A DNA stretch of 64,000 nucleotides from Paenibacillus chondroitinus NBRC 15376 (GCF_004000765.1 NZ_BILW01000005.1:1-64000); one strand, 5' to 3'. Numbered from the stretch's first letter, positions 17,595 to 27,516 are shown. Numbers and translations: made by a program. Notes: generated from the sequence alone by a model not told the origin.

Positions 17595-18494
17595 GTGGCT
17601 AAAAAAGAATTTAAATCAGGCTTTGTCGCAATCATCGGACGTCCGAACGTTGGGAAATCAACGTTGATGAATCAAATCATCGGACAAAAAATCGCCATCA
17701 TGTCAGACAAGCCTCAAACAACAAGAAATAAGATCCATGGTGTATATACGTCAGGAAATGGGCAGATTGTCTTTTTGGATACTCCGGGTATTCATAAGCC
17801 GACTTCCAAATTAGGCGATTATATGAGTAAAGTTGCTCATGGCACCCTTGGCGAAGTAGATGCTGTTCTTTTCCTTGTAGATGTCGTTGACGGCATTGGC
17901 GGTGGAGACAGATATATTATTGAACAGTTAAAGCATGTTGAAACACCGGTTATTTTGGTCTTAAACAAAATTGATCTTGTGCAACCGGAAGCATTGCTTG
18001 CCATCATCACACAGTACAAAGATCTATATAACTTTGCAGAAATTGTTCCTGTTTCCGCACTCAAAGGTAATAATGTAACGACGCTTTTAGAGCAAATTAT
18101 CAAATATTTGCCGGAAGGGCCGCAATACTATCCAGCTGATCAGATCACTGACCATCCGGAGCAGTTCGTGTGCGCAGAGCTTGTTCGCGAGAAAATACTG
18201 CATTTGACCCGCGAAGAAATCCCGCATTCCATTGCTGTGCAAATCGAGGACATGCGTGTTGAATCCAACGGTGTTGTGCATATTTCCGCAGTTATCTTTG
18301 TTGAACGCGACTCCCAGAAAGGTATTGTTATCGGGAAACAAGGCAGCTTGCTCAAAGAAATCGGTCGGCAGGCCCGTAGAGATATCGAAACGCTGCTTGG
18401 CTCCAAAACCTTCTTAGAGCTTTGGGTAAAAGTCAAGAAAGACTGGAGAAATCAAGACAGGGTGCTGAAGGATCTCGGTTTCCGCCACGACTAA
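17595..18494 (+). CDS. era: GTPase Era
   Basis: 299 residues from GTG 17595 with GGAGG formed by the end of cdd. The GTPase motifs are GRPNVGKST (about 15), DTPGIHKP (about 62) and NKID (about 124). The C-terminal KH domain contains [20 protein letters not shown]. It binds the 3' end of 16S rRNA and assists 30S assembly. Its neighbours ybeY and recO are conserved. Confidence 0.97.
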   Translation: MAKKEFKSGFVAIIGRPNVGKSTLMNQIIGQKIAIMSDKPQTTRNKIHGVYTSGNGQIVFLDTPGIHKPTSKLGDYMSKVAHGTLGEVDAVLFLVDVVDGIGGGDRYIIEQLKHVETPVILVLNKIDLVQPEALLAIITQYKDLYNFAEIVPVSALKGNNVTTLLEQIIKYLPEGPQYYPADQITDHPEQFVCAELVREKILHLTREEIPHSIAVQIEDMRVESNGVVHISAVIFVERDSQKGIVIGKQGSLLKEIGRQARRDIETLLGSKTFLELWVKVKKDWRNQDRVLKDLGFRHD

Positions 18495-18590
18495 TTATCG
18501 ATTACCTATGAGTTCCAGTTATTTGTCCGCATAGAGAAGCTTACTCTGCACATCCTATGAACATCACGTTCGATGGGGAGGATGCTGAAC

Positions 18591-18743
18591 ATGAAAGATT
18601 TTTCGTGGACGTATTTTTCAAAGACCGGTGATGTAGATGCCTATCTTTTGTACAAACAAGTTACCGGGCAACCCGGCATGGACACGGATGTACAGGAAGA
18701 GGATCAAAGTAATGAAGAGCCGCTCGAAGGTCTGAATTTGTAA
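18591..18743 (+). CDS. yqzL: YqzL-family small protein
   Basis: A 50-residue gene between era and recO, with GGGGAGG nine bases before ATG 18591. The start MKDFSWTYFSKTGDVDAYLL matches the YqzL pattern (F-W-FS-TG-VD-YLL), and the acidic tail is also typical. The function is unknown; conservation of place and motif make it a real gene despite its size. An ATG at 18582 is in frame but overlaps the ribosome site. Confidence 0.85.
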   Translation: MKDFSWTYFSKTGDVDAYLLYKQVTGQPGMDTDVQEEDQSNEEPLEGLNL

Positions 18744-18788
18744 GCGAACGATTCGTAAACTCAGAGCGGCACACATGGGGGAAATCAT

Positions 18789-19538
18789 TTGCTGCGAAGT
18801 GTACAGGGGATCGTACTCCGTAGTATGGACTATGGAGAGGGGAACAAGATCATTAGTCTGTTCACCCCCGAGCTGGGTAAGGTTGGAGTCATGGCTCGGG
18901 GTGCGAAGAAAGTGAAAAGTAGACATGCCGCCGTTACGCAGCTTTTTACGTACGGCGATTTTGTTTTTTTTAAAACGCGCGGCCAAATGGGATCTTTGAA
19001 TTCTGCGGAAATCATTGAAGCGCATCACGCTTTGCGAGAGGATTTGCACATGTCCGCACATGCTTCTTATTTGGCTGAAATGACGGACCGCATGCTTGGC
19101 GATGAAGAAGGCAGTACGTATCTGTTTGAGCAGCTGAAAGCGGGCTTAATGGCGATCGAAGAGGGCAAGGATATGCAAATCGTTGTTCACCTCTATGAAA
19201 TGAAAATGTTTGAGTTGGCCGGTTATTTGCCTGTCACTGACGCTTGTGTTTCTTGCGGTGAAACCTCAGACATCACGCACTTCAGCCCTTCCATGGGCGG
19301 CACACTATGCAATAGATGCCGTTATAAAGATACGGTCGCAATTCGTGTTGGAGAAGGCGCGCTCAAGCTGCTTAAATTATTCCCGCGCATGGATATGCGC
19401 AGACTTGGCGCCGTGCAGGTCAAGGACGAAACGAAGGCACAACTTAAGACATGCATGAGGACTTATATGGATATACATATTGGTGTGAAATGGAAATCAA
19501 GAGACTTTATCGAACAAATGGAAAAATACAATATATAA
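18789..19538 (+). CDS. recO: DNA repair protein RecO
   Basis: 249 residues from TTG 18789 with GGGGG upstream. It has an N-terminal OB-fold (VQGIVLRSMDYGEGNKIISL), a helical middle and a zinc site formed by CVSCGE and LCNRCR (about 155-180). RecO loads RecA with RecR and anneals SSB-coated DNA. Directly downstream one would expect glyQ-glyS in Bacillus; here they are absent and a promoter for the next gene follows. Confidence 0.95.
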   Translation: MLRSVQGIVLRSMDYGEGNKIISLFTPELGKVGVMARGAKKVKSRHAAVTQLFTYGDFVFFKTRGQMGSLNSAEIIEAHHALREDLHMSAHASYLAEMTDRMLGDEEGSTYLFEQLKAGLMAIEEGKDMQIVVHLYEMKMFELAGYLPVTDACVSCGETSDITHFSPSMGGTLCNRCRYKDTVAIRVGEGALKLLKLFPRMDMRRLGAVQVKDETKAQLKTCMRTYMDIHIGVKWKSRDFIEQMEKYNI

Positions 19539-19550
19539 ACTTGGTCTTAT

Positions 19551-19579
19551 TTGACATGTGTTGTTCGCTTTGATATGAT
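19551..19579 (+). promoter_or_regulatory. SigA promoter upstream of the PPDK/PEPS regulator gene
   Basis: TTGACA (19551-19556), 17 bases, TATGAT (19574-19579). It lies 13 bases after the recO stop and about 140 bases before the next gene. Confidence 0.75.
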
Positions 19580-19593
19580 GTGGTGGAAAACAC

Positions 19594-19631
19594 CTCGCCT
19601 TTGTGCTGTCCGCATATCGGTGAGTTTTTTT
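19594..19631 (+). terminator. Terminator or attenuator hairpin in the leader of the PPDK/PEPS regulator gene
   Basis: CTCGCC pairs with GGTGAG (one G-T pair) across a 19-base loop, followed by seven T. It starts only a few bases after the predicted transcription start of the promoter at 19551, so it either ends recO transcripts or attenuates the next gene. Confidence 0.45.
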
Positions 19632-19721
19632 ATGCTTACGTTCTGTTCGAATCTACTTCACATACAAATGCTAATGTAGGGCCTGGTCCCTGCTGATATG
19701 GTTGAAAGGGGCTATAGGAAA

Positions 19722-20537
19722 ATGGATCATCCATTACCTACTCGGGTTTATGTCGTTTCTGACTCTGTCGGGGAAACAGGGGAGTCTGTTGTACGCGCAG
19801 CTGCCATGCAATTCCATCCCGTTCCTGTGGAGATTGTTAGGGCGCCGTTTATTCATGATATCGAAGGCATCGATAAAGTCATTAATGCGATTCGCATTCA
19901 TGGCGGTATCGTTGTTTTTACCTTGGTCATACCGGAACTTCGTGACGATCTGATTGCCAAAGCCAAAGAACACGGCATCCCGCATATCGATCTTCTTGGA
20001 CCCGTGGTAAACACCTTGGGGCAGGCCTTGCGCCAAGAGCCGCGTAGACAGCCAGGCATGATTCACCCGCTCGATGAAGATTATTTTAAGAAGGTTGAAG
20101 CGGTTGAGTTTGCGGTTAAATATGATGATGGCCGAGATTTTAGCGGTATTCAAAAAGCAGATATCATCCTTCTCGGTGTGTCGCGCACGTCCAAAACGCC
20201 TTTATCCATGTATTTAGCACACAAAAGATTTAAAGTGGCTAATGTACCCTTAGTGCCTGAAATGCAGCCTCCTGCTGCTATCTATACGGTTTCAAAGGAT
20301 AAAATTATCGGCCTTCGGATTGATCCGGATAAGCTGAATGTTATTCGCCAGGAGCGGCTTCGCACACTTGGACTTGCAGAAAATGCAACCTACGCGAATG
20401 TAGAACGTATTAAGATAGAACTGGCTTTTGCTGACAAAATTATGAGCAAAATCGGTTGTGTTATTTTTGATGTCTCGAATCGCGCCGTAGAAGAAACGGC
20501 AAGTCTGGTTATGGATCATATTGAACATGTCCAGTAA
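19722..20537 (+). CDS. yqfL: Pyruvate,phosphate dikinase / PEP synthase regulatory protein (DUF299, YqfL)
   Basis: 271 residues from ATG 19722 (AAAGGGG upstream; an ATG at 19698 lacks a site). Family features are VSDSVGETGESVVRAAAMQF at the start and the P-loop-like LGVSRTSKTPLSMYLA (about 150-165). The bifunctional kinase/pyrophosphorylase of this family modifies a Thr next to the catalytic His of PPDK or PEP synthase. In Bacillus the gene follows ccpN; no ccpN is present here. Confidence 0.92.
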   Translation: MDHPLPTRVYVVSDSVGETGESVVRAAAMQFHPVPVEIVRAPFIHDIEGIDKVINAIRIHGGIVVFTLVIPELRDDLIAKAKEHGIPHIDLLGPVVNTLGQALRQEPRRQPGMIHPLDEDYFKKVEAVEFAVKYDDGRDFSGIQKADIILLGVSRTSKTPLSMYLAHKRFKVANVPLVPEMQPPAAIYTVSKDKIIGLRIDPDKLNVIRQERLRTLGLAENATYANVERIKIELAFADKIMSKIGCVIFDVSNRAVEETASLVMDHIEHVQ

Positions 20538-20630
20538 GGTTTTATGTTTCTACTTGCAGGATTTTTTAGAAGTTCATCGTATATAATAGTACGGTGAGAT
20601 TTCGTCAAAAAAGGGCGTGGGCTGAACCGT

Positions 20631-21095
20631 ATGGGTGCGAGAAGTATAATCGTTGATGCCGATGCTTGTCCCGTGAAGTCCGAAATAGAAGAAGCAGGCA
20701 GGCAGTTCGGTGTACAAGTTGTTCTAGTTGCTTCGTTTGATCATCGGATGAAGACGAACCCTGGTGTTAGGGTCGTACAAGTGGATCGCTCCGATCAATC
20801 CGTTGATTTGTACATCGCCAATCAAATTAAGTCTGGTGATATTTTGGTGACGCAGGATTTCGGTCTCGCAGCGCTTGGTTTAGCAAAAGGCTCGTATTGT
20901 TTGACGAATCGGGGTCAGGAATATACGGACAGCTCGATTGATTTCTTATTGGATCGTCGTCATACTTCAGCAAAAATGCGAAGAGCGGGCAAGCATTCAA
21001 AAGGGCCAAAACCCTTTACGGATGAGGATCGTAAATATTTTCTACATGGTTTGACAAAACTTTTAAAAAAATTGCAGGAAATCGAAAAAGAGTAG
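20631..21095 (+). CDS. yqxD: YaiI/YqxD-family (DUF188) protein
   Basis: 154 residues beginning with IIVDADACPVKSEIEEAGRQ. Family motifs are VDADACP, TQDFGLAALGL and RHTSAKMRRAGKHSKGPKPF. The fold is PIN-like and a nuclease role has been suspected but is not established. The location immediately before dnaG is the Bacillales arrangement. A TATAAT stands at 20582 but I could not pair it with a good -35. Confidence 0.92.
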   Translation: MGARSIIVDADACPVKSEIEEAGRQFGVQVVLVASFDHRMKTNPGVRVVQVDRSDQSVDLYIANQIKSGDILVTQDFGLAALGLAKGSYCLTNRGQEYTDSSIDFLLDRRHTSAKMRRAGKHSKGPKPFTDEDRKYFLHGLTKLLKKLQEIEKE

Positions 21096-21144
21096 CGAAT
21101 AGTACTTAGTCGGAAAAGCGACCTGAATTGTGGGTGGAAATAAC

Positions 21145-22992
21145 ATGAGGTACGGACGCATACCTGAAGAGGTCATTGAGGCTGTACTGAAGCGCCATGA
21201 CATCGTTGATGTGATTGGCAGGCACGTACATTTGAGCAAACAAGGGCATTATATGAAAGGGCTATGTCCTTTCCATTCAGAAAAAAGCCCTTCCTTCACG
21301 GTCACGCCGGAAAAACAAATTTATCGTTGTTTCGGGTGCAATGTTGGCGGGAATTTAATTCGTTTCGTTATGGAAATAGAAGGCCTTAGTTTTTCAGAAG
21401 CCGTTACAAAGCTGGCGGAAGAAGCGGATATCCCTATTACATGGGAGGAAGCGTCCGAGGAGCAGACCGAGCAGCAGCAAGAGAAAGCAGCCCTGCTGAA
21501 AGCATATGATTTTGCTGCTAAACTTTATCATTATATTTTAGGCAACACAGAGCAAGGCAAAGTGGCAAAAGGGTACTTGGCTTCAAGAGGTATTTCGGAT
21601 AAGCTGATCGATACGTTTCAAATCGGTTATGCCCCTGCAATGTGGGATACGTTAGTCCAGCAGCTAGTGAAGCGTGAGTTCGACCTCTCCCTGATGGAGA
21701 AGGGCGGATTAATTTCGGCCAAACACGAAGGAACTGGCTACGTGGATAAATTCAGGGAGCGCATTATGTTCCCCATTTGCGATGCTGCCGGTAAGGTCAT
21801 TGCGTTTGGCGGAAGGTCAATGGGCGATGCTCAGCCCAAGTATCTAAATAGTCCTGAGTCTGCTCTTTTTAATAAAAGCAGGACCATGTATAATCTTCAC
21901 TTGGCTAGACCCAATATGCGAAAACTGCAGCAAGCGGTCCTTTTTGAAGGCTATGTAGATGTCATTAAAGCTTGGGAAGCAGGCATTAGCAATGGTGTCG
22001 CCACGATGGGAACTGCACTGACGAAAGAACACGCGGCGCTGCTGAACCGTAACGCCGATCAAATCGTCGTATGTTACGACGGGGATAACGCAGGACAATC
22101 GGCTGCTTTCAAAAGCATTCCGATCCTGGAAGAGACGGGAAGCCGAGTCACCGTAGCGATGATTCCGGATGGCAAGGACCCCGATGATTATGTAAAACAA
22201 TATGGTTTTGACCGATTCGTACGGGAGATTATTGAACCTGCCGTACCGTCGATGAAATATAAGCTTTTGTACATCCGCAAAAATTTTAAGTTGCATGAGG
22301 ACGGTGACCGACTTCGTTATCTGCAATCCGCTGTGAAGTTAATTAGTGAACTCCATTCTCCGATGGAAAGAGAACATTATTTGAAGCAGTTGGCTTCTGA
22401 ATTCCCGGATTCTTCGTATGAGGCGATGAAGTTAGACCTTCACGAAATCTTGCTGCAATCGGAAAAAAACCGACCGGATGGGGATAATAAACCAATTCTG
22501 TGGAATAATGTTATGAATAATGGGAGAACAGCGGAACGAACACGCAAGAAAACGCCTTCGCTTTTGCCAGCTTATCACAATGCTGAACGATTGATTTTGG
22601 CTGTTATGATGCATGATCGTGACGTTTGCGCGCATGTGGAAGAACAGTTGGGAGATCAATTCAACGTTGAAGCTCACGCAGTCTTAGCTGCTTATTTATA
22701 TGCTTACTACGCTCAGAATGCTGAGCCGGATGCAAGCCGATACATTGCCATGCTGCAAGACGAACAGCTGGAGAGCTTGGCCAGCTCCATCGTAATGATG
22801 GGAGCGGGTCATGGAATGAACGAACAAGTGATTGACGACTATATTCGCCAAATTCGTAAAGTTCCAATGCAAGAAGAAATTGAACGAAAGAAAGAAGAAC
22901 GTGTTCGCGCTGAGCGCGAGGGCGACCATCTTCGAGCAGCACAAATTGCAATTGAAATTATCGCCCTAGAAAAACGATTGAAGTCAACGTAG
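21145..22992 (+). CDS. dnaG: DNA primase
   Basis: ATG 21145 gives 615 residues starting [20 protein letters not shown]; a GTG 15 bases upstream is possible but would bury the weak ribosome site. It has a zinc-binding domain with CPFH and CFGC (about 40-65) and a TOPRIM core with EGYVDVI (about 270) and DGDNAG (about 315). The C-terminal helicase-binding helical region begins near 450. It synthesises RNA primers at the fork. It forms the macromolecular-synthesis pair with sigA 37 bases downstream. Confidence 0.97.
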   Translation: MRYGRIPEEVIEAVLKRHDIVDVIGRHVHLSKQGHYMKGLCPFHSEKSPSFTVTPEKQIYRCFGCNVGGNLIRFVMEIEGLSFSEAVTKLAEEADIPITWEEASEEQTEQQQEKAALLKAYDFAAKLYHYILGNTEQGKVAKGYLASRGISDKLIDTFQIGYAPAMWDTLVQQLVKREFDLSLMEKGGLISAKHEGTGYVDKFRERIMFPICDAAGKVIAFGGRSMGDAQPKYLNSPESALFNKSRTMYNLHLARPNMRKLQQAVLFEGYVDVIKAWEAGISNGVATMGTALTKEHAALLNRNADQIVVCYDGDNAGQSAAFKSIPILEETGSRVTVAMIPDGKDPDDYVKQYGFDRFVREIIEPAVPSMKYKLLYIRKNFKLHEDGDRLRYLQSAVKLISELHSPMEREHYLKQLASEFPDSSYEAMKLDLHEILLQSEKNRPDGDNKPILWNNVMNNGRTAERTRKKTPSLLPAYHNAERLILAVMMHDRDVCAHVEEQLGDQFNVEAHAVLAAYLYAYYAQNAEPDASRYIAMLQDEQLESLASSIVMMGAGHGMNEQVIDDYIRQIRKVPMQEEIERKKEERVRAEREGDHLRAAQIAIEIIALEKRLKST

Positions 22993-23029
22993 AACTACTG
23001 AATTGACTAGGGAGGAGGGAGTCCGTACT

Positions 23030-24145
23030 ATGGCGAATGATCAGCGTACAGAACTAGAGACAGAGTTGACCTTGGACCAGGTGAAAGACCAGCTTATCGA
23101 GCAAGGGAAAAAGCGGTCCTCACTTACTTACAAGGATATTATGGAAAAATTAGCTCCCTTCGATCAGGATCCTGAGCAAATCGATGAGTTTTTTGAGCAG
23201 CTATCGGAGCAAGGTATCGATGTTGGGAATGAATCGGATGACGATTCCATGAATCCTGAAGAAAACGATCGCGATGAATTTAACTTCGATGATGATCTGG
23301 CTTTGCCGCCAGGGATTAAGATTAATGATCCAGTTCGGATGTATTTGAAAGAAATTGGTCGTGTACCGCTTCTTTCTGCGGAAGATGAAGTGGGTTTAGC
23401 CAAACGGATTGAGAACGGGGACGAAGAGGCGAAGCGACGCCTGGCAGAAGCGAACCTAAGACTCGTTGTAAGTATCGCCAAAAGATATGTAGGCCGCGGC
23501 ATGTTGTTCTTGGACTTGATCCAAGAAGGGAATATGGGGCTTATTAAAGCGGTTGAGAAGTTTGACCACACGAAAGGTTACAAGTTCTCTACGTATGCAA
23601 CTTGGTGGATTCGTCAAGCCATCACCCGCGCAATTGCAGACCAAGCGAGAACGATTCGTATTCCTGTACATATGGTCGAAACCATCAACAAATTGATTCG
23701 TGTTTCCCGTCAATTGCTGCAAGAGCTGGGGCGCGAACCTACTCCTGAGGAAATTGCAAAAGAGATGGACCTAAGTACGGATAAAGTACGTGAAATCATG
23801 AAAATTGCACAAGAGCCTGTATCTTTGGAAACACCAATTGGTGAAGAAGATGACTCGCATTTGGGAGATTTCATTGAAGACCAAGAAGCGCTGGCGCCGG
23901 CAGATGCTGCTGCTTATGAACTTCTGAAAGAACAACTAGAGGACGTATTGGATACGTTGACTGAGAGAGAAGAGAATGTGCTTCGCTTACGTTTCGGTCT
24001 GGATGATGGTCGTACACGCACATTAGAAGAAGTAGGTAAAGTATTCGGTGTTACACGTGAACGGATTCGTCAAATTGAAGCAAAAGCCTTGCGTAAATTG
24101 AGACATCCTAGTCGTAGCAAACGCTTGAAGGATTTCTTGGAATAA
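23030..24145 (+). CDS. sigA: Primary RNA polymerase sigma factor SigA (RpoD)
   Basis: 371 residues from ATG 23030, nine to ten bases after GGAGGAGGGA; a TTG at 23003 would put that site inside the gene. It has region 1.1, then region 1.2 ([21 protein letters not shown]) and region 2 ([18 protein letters not shown], with [15 protein letters not shown] for promoter melting). Regions 3 and 4 follow, with the helix-turn-helix [20 protein letters not shown]. It is the housekeeping sigma whose promoters appear throughout the window. Confidence 0.98.
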   Translation: MANDQRTELETELTLDQVKDQLIEQGKKRSSLTYKDIMEKLAPFDQDPEQIDEFFEQLSEQGIDVGNESDDDSMNPEENDRDEFNFDDDLALPPGIKINDPVRMYLKEIGRVPLLSAEDEVGLAKRIENGDEEAKRRLAEANLRLVVSIAKRYVGRGMLFLDLIQEGNMGLIKAVEKFDHTKGYKFSTYATWWIRQAITRAIADQARTIRIPVHMVETINKLIRVSRQLLQELGREPTPEEIAKEMDLSTDKVREIMKIAQEPVSLETPIGEEDDSHLGDFIEDQEALAPADAAAYELLKEQLEDVLDTLTEREENVLRLRFGLDDGRTRTLEEVGKVFGVTRERIRQIEAKALRKLRHPSRSKRLKDFLE

Positions 24146-24158
24146 ATCGCTGTGAGAG

Positions 24159-24189
24159 GGCCCTGCCAGTTTCGGCGGGGTCTTTTTTT
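24159..24189 (+). terminator. Terminator of dnaG-sigA
   Basis: GGCCCTGCC pairs with GGCGGGGTC around AGTTTC, followed by seven T. Confidence 0.82.
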
Positions 24190-24257
24190 ATTACAAAAGT
24201 ACTACTAAAAGCTAAGCATGAAATCACCGATAAAGTAGTAGGAAGGTGAGCGATGAT

Positions 24258-25088
24258 ATGGATACAGAGAAAAGAAAAGTAATAGTTAAAGAAATCGATC
24301 ACTGGCGGAGGAGCAAACTGCTTCCCGAACACTACTGTGATTTTCTGTTGAATTTGTACATGGATGAAACAACTCCGAAACCTGCATCCATCATGGGGGT
24401 TTCAGCGTCTTCAATTGCAAACAGTTCTTGGAAAATATGGTTAGGCATCATGGCGGTTATAGCCGCTCTGGCCTTATCTGCTCTTAATTTTAACTCTTTT
24501 GGAATGCCAATGCAAATTGGAATTTCCGCACTTTTTGTCATCGTTTGCTATGCGTTTGCGTATCGTCAATTTCCTAAATCCCCCGTGATTTCTTATCTGC
24601 TTTGTGGTGTTTCTTCAATTGCTTTGCTATTGTTAGGGCTATATTTAATGGATATGTATCAAGTGAATTCTCCTTATACGTATATTGGTTATTTAGCGTT
24701 TTGCAGTGTAGTGTGGTTAATTAACGGCGTAATAGGAAAAATGGGGATTTTCCAATTTTGCGGTTGGTTAGGGCTGGTTGGAACTTATGGTTGGTTGCTT
24801 TTGCAAAAGCTGAGCAATCCAGGTTGGTTCTCTCTTGAAATTAGTTGGATTCCGGTTAGTATTGTACTTATATGGATTGCTTGGCTTGCGCATCATACCA
24901 ATAAGCAAGCAGCGAGCGTGCTTTTAGTTATCGGCGTGTTGGTTTGGTTTATCCCTGAAGCGATGACGTTTCTTACAGATGTTGATATGAGTTCCCGCGT
25001 CATTCAATTATCGTTTACAGGGAAGTTAGTTTCGGCGGGCGCGGCGTTTTTCTTGCTGCGTAAAAAATGGGTAGAGTGGGTCGTTTAA
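24258..25088 (+). CDS. Polytopic membrane protein, DUF2157-like
   Basis: 276 residues from ATG 24258, with GGAAGGTGAG upstream. A short charged N-terminal segment (KEIDHWRRSKLLPEHYCDFLL), the kind seen before DUF2157 membrane domains, is followed by eight or nine hydrophobic helices ending in RKKWVEWVV. It is separated from trmK by three bases, so the two are probably co-transcribed. No catalytic motif is visible and the function is unknown. The family call is tentative. Confidence 0.7.
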   Translation: MDTEKRKVIVKEIDHWRRSKLLPEHYCDFLLNLYMDETTPKPASIMGVSASSIANSSWKIWLGIMAVIAALALSALNFNSFGMPMQIGISALFVIVCYAFAYRQFPKSPVISYLLCGVSSIALLLLGLYLMDMYQVNSPYTYIGYLAFCSVVWLINGVIGKMGIFQFCGWLGLVGTYGWLLLQKLSNPGWFSLEISWIPVSIVLIWIAWLAHHTNKQAASVLLVIGVLVWFIPEAMTFLTDVDMSSRVIQLSFTGKLVSAGAAFFLLRKKWVEWVV

Positions 25089-25091
25089 GAG

Positions 25092-25856
25092 ATGGTAAAA
25101 TTATCGAAGAGATTGCAAATGATCGCAGATCGTGTGCCAACAGGTTCTAAGGTGGCGGACATTGGATCCGACCATGCTTTGCTGCCGACCTATTTAGCGC
25201 AACAAGGTATAATTGTGTACGCCGTAGCAGGTGAAGTCAATCCGGGTCCTTTCGAGGCGGCGACACGACAAGTGCTTGAGAGCGGTTTGTCTAAAAAAAT
25301 AAGTGTTAGATCCGGTGACGGTCTGGCGGTCATTGAACCAGGTGAAGTGAATGTCATCACGATTGCCGGTATGGGCGGCAGTTTAATGGCGAGTATTTTA
25401 GAAGCAGGCAAGCAGAAGCTCGAGGGTGTTACGCATCTGATTTTACAGCCCAATGTCGGGGAAGATCAGGTCCGCAAGTGGCTGCTTGCAGAGGGCTGGA
25501 ACCTGGACGCGGAAGCGATCCTTGAAGAAGACGGGAAGATTTATGAGATTTTGACGGCTACAGCGGGAAGTGCTCAGGACAAGAACTCGCAGGAAGCTCT
25601 TTATGCCGAACGTACATTATCTGGAGGAATCGTTGTGAGCAAGGAGCGGCTGCTCCAAATGGGACCTTATTTATTAGAAGAAGCTCCCGAGGTATGGTTC
25701 AGCAAGTGGGATAGCGAATTGAAGAAATTGGCGATGATTGAAGGCCAGTTGAAACTGTCAACAGCGGAAGCATCAGCCCTGAAAGCAGAGCAAATCGCGC
25801 AAGAGATCAAAGAAATAAAGGAGGTACTCGCTTGTTTGCAAAAGGTCAAACCGTAA
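25092..25856 (+). CDS. trmK: tRNA (adenine(22)-N1)-methyltransferase TrmK
   Basis: 254 residues starting MVKLSKRLQMIADRVPTGSK. The SAM-binding motif VADIGSDHALLPTYLAQ, followed by the family motif ITIAGMGGSLM and LILQPNVGEDQVRKWL, identifies TrmK (YqfN). It methylates A22 of tRNA. Its last 25 bases overlap the next gene, whose ribosome site lies inside trmK: translational coupling as in Bacillus. Confidence 0.95.
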   Translation: MVKLSKRLQMIADRVPTGSKVADIGSDHALLPTYLAQQGIIVYAVAGEVNPGPFEAATRQVLESGLSKKISVRSGDGLAVIEPGEVNVITIAGMGGSLMASILEAGKQKLEGVTHLILQPNVGEDQVRKWLLAEGWNLDAEAILEEDGKIYEILTATAGSAQDKNSQEALYAERTLSGGIVVSKERLLQMGPYLLEEAPEVWFSKWDSELKKLAMIEGQLKLSTAEASALKAEQIAQEIKEIKEVLACLQKVKP

Positions 25857-26941
25857 TTCAGCTGTTTGAACAGCTGGCGCCCAAGCACTATGCGATGCCT
25901 GAGGATAAAATTGGCTTACAGCTGGGTTCTTTGCAAAAGGAGATTAAGAAGGTACTCGTTGCGCTGGATGTTAATGATGAAGTGGTGGACGAAGCGATTC
26001 GACTAGGCGCTGATCTTATTATTGCTCATCATGCGATCATTTTCAGGCCGCTTGCCCATCTTCAGACGGATACATCGGCAGGCAGACTCTATGAAAAATT
26101 AATCAAAAATGACATCGCTGTCTATATCGCACATACGAATTTGGATGTAGCCGAAGGCGGCGTCAATGACATGATGGCGGATAAACTCGGCCTCAAAGAG
26201 CTCACGCATCTTGAGGATGTGCACACAGAGAAGCTGCAAAAGCTGGTCGTCTTCGTGCCGGAGACGCACCACCAGGCTGTGCTGGATGCCCTCTTCACCG
26301 CGGGAGCGGGGTGGATCGGGCAGTACAGCCACTGCAGCTTCAACATCCCCGGAACGGGGACGTTCCTTCCGCAGGAAGGGACTCACCCGTATATCGGGGA
26401 AGCAGGCAAGCTTGAACGCGTACAGGAAGTACGCGTTGAGACGATCGTAACCGCCAGCGTCCAGCGCAAGGCGGTACAGGCAATGCTGAAGGCCCACCCC
26501 TATGAGGAGGTGGCCTATGACCTCTACCCGATGGACCTCAAGGGTAGAGTGTTCGGTCTCGGGCGCGTGGGCAAGCTGCCCGCGCCGATGACGCTTCGCG
26601 AGCTGACGGAGCTCGCGAAGACGGCGTTCGACGTGCCGATGGTGCGCGTCGTAGGCGATCTATCACGGCCCATCCGCAAGGTGGCCGTGCTGGGTGGTTC
26701 CGGCGGCCGCTATATGCGGCACGCCATGTTTGCCGGCGCCGATGTGCTGGTCACCGGCGACATTGACTACCATACCGCGCACGATGCGCTCGCGGCAGGG
26801 CTTACTTTGATCGACGTGGGGCATAACGTCGAGAAGATCATGAAACGCGGCGTAGCGGACTATCTCGCCGCGCAGTTAACCAAAACGGATACGCAAGTGC
26901 TGGCATCCGAGGTGAACACTGAACCGTTCCAGTTTCTGTAG
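25832..26941 (+). CDS. yqfO: Nif3-like dinuclear-metal protein (YqfO)
   Basis: 369 residues from TTG 25832, with AAAGGAGG inside trmK. The Nif3 metal ligands are at LIIAHHAIIF (about 65), AHTNLDVAEGGVND (about 98) and, after a PII-like insert (about 125-230), LTLIDVGHNVEK (about 330). The long form with the insert is typical of Bacillales. It is proposed as a GTP cyclohydrolase I-like or metal-chaperone protein, but the role is not settled. Bases of roughly 26200-26880 are markedly GC-richer than the flanks. Confidence 0.93.
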   Translation: MFAKGQTVIQLFEQLAPKHYAMPEDKIGLQLGSLQKEIKKVLVALDVNDEVVDEAIRLGADLIIAHHAIIFRPLAHLQTDTSAGRLYEKLIKNDIAVYIAHTNLDVAEGGVNDMMADKLGLKELTHLEDVHTEKLQKLVVFVPETHHQAVLDALFTAGAGWIGQYSHCSFNIPGTGTFLPQEGTHPYIGEAGKLERVQEVRVETIVTASVQRKAVQAMLKAHPYEEVAYDLYPMDLKGRVFGLGRVGKLPAPMTLRELTELAKTAFDVPMVRVVGDLSRPIRKVAVLGGSGGRYMRHAMFAGADVLVTGDIDYHTAHDALAAGLTLIDVGHNVEKIMKRGVADYLAAQLTKTDTQVLASEVNTEPFQFL

Positions 26942-26970
26942 GATACTCCTGTAGGATACTCCTGTAGGAT
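26936..26970 (+). repeat. 13-bp tandem repeat spanning the yqfO stop codon
   Basis: Two full copies of CTGTAGGATACTC (26936-26948, 26949-26961) plus nine bases of a third. The first copy supplies the TAG stop of yqfO, so the extra units lie just outside the coding region. Confidence 0.85.
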
Positions 26971-27001
26971 TGTCGATGGCAGGCGAGGAAACGAACAACA
27001 G

Positions 27002-27030
27002 TTGTATTTCGGAGACATTCCTAGTATACT
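27002..27030 (+). promoter_or_regulatory. SigA promoter of rnpB
   Basis: TTGTAT (27002-27007), 17 bases, TATACT (27025-27030). The predicted start is a few bases before the P1 stem of the RNase P RNA. Confidence 0.7.
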
Positions 27031-27042
27031 AGCAAATGCGTC

Positions 27043-27460
27043 GGAAAGTTTGACAGACAATCGCTGGCTGTGGGTAAGCCACAGCGAGAGGAAAGTCCGG
27101 GCTCCATAAGGCAGGGTGCTGGATAACGTCCAGTCAGCGCGAGTTGAAGGATAGGGCCACAGAAATGGACCGCCGATGGCTCATCTTCGGATGAGATCAG
27201 GCAAGGGTGGAACCGTGGTGTAAGAGACCACGAGGTTCTATGGTGACATAGATCCTGGTAAACCCCACTTGGAGCAAGACCTAGAGGAACGCTAGCTGTC
27301 TCCGAGGCAGCAGTCTTCGCCTGAGACGCGTTCGGGTTGGTCGCTTGAGCTGTGCAGCAATGTATGGCCTAGATAGATGATTGTCGCTTCAATGGTGGCA
27401 GGGGACAGACGCCCGTTATGACCACCGGAAGTACAGAACCCGGCTTACGGCAAACTTTCC
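27043..27460 (+). ncRNA. rnpB: RNase P RNA, Bacillus (type B) class
   Basis: About 418 nt. The ends form the P1 helix: GGAAAGTTTG (27043-27052) pairs perfectly with CAAACTTTCC (27451-27460). Conserved core sequences are present: GAGGAAAGTCCGGGCTCC near the start, TGGTAAACCCC in the middle, ATGGCCTAGATAGATGATTG, and ACAGAACCCGGCTTA before the end. It is the catalytic RNA that removes tRNA 5' leaders. It sits between yqfO and a convergent protease. Confidence 0.95.
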
Positions 27461-27472
27461 ATACTGTCGGTT

Positions 27473-27505
27473 ACCCGCAAGGCTTCGGCTTTGCGGGTAT
27501 TTCAT
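27473..27505 (+). terminator. rnpB terminator with TTCG tetraloop
   Basis: ACCCGCAAGGC/GCTTTGCGGGT forms an 11-bp stem closed by TTCG, followed by ATTTCATTTT. Confidence 0.8.
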
Positions 27506-27516
27506 TTTATGCAAGC

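Noticed and set aside
20554..20587. Promoter before yqxD (TTGCAG with TATAAT)
   Set aside because: Spacing is 22 bases, too long; only the -10 is convincing.
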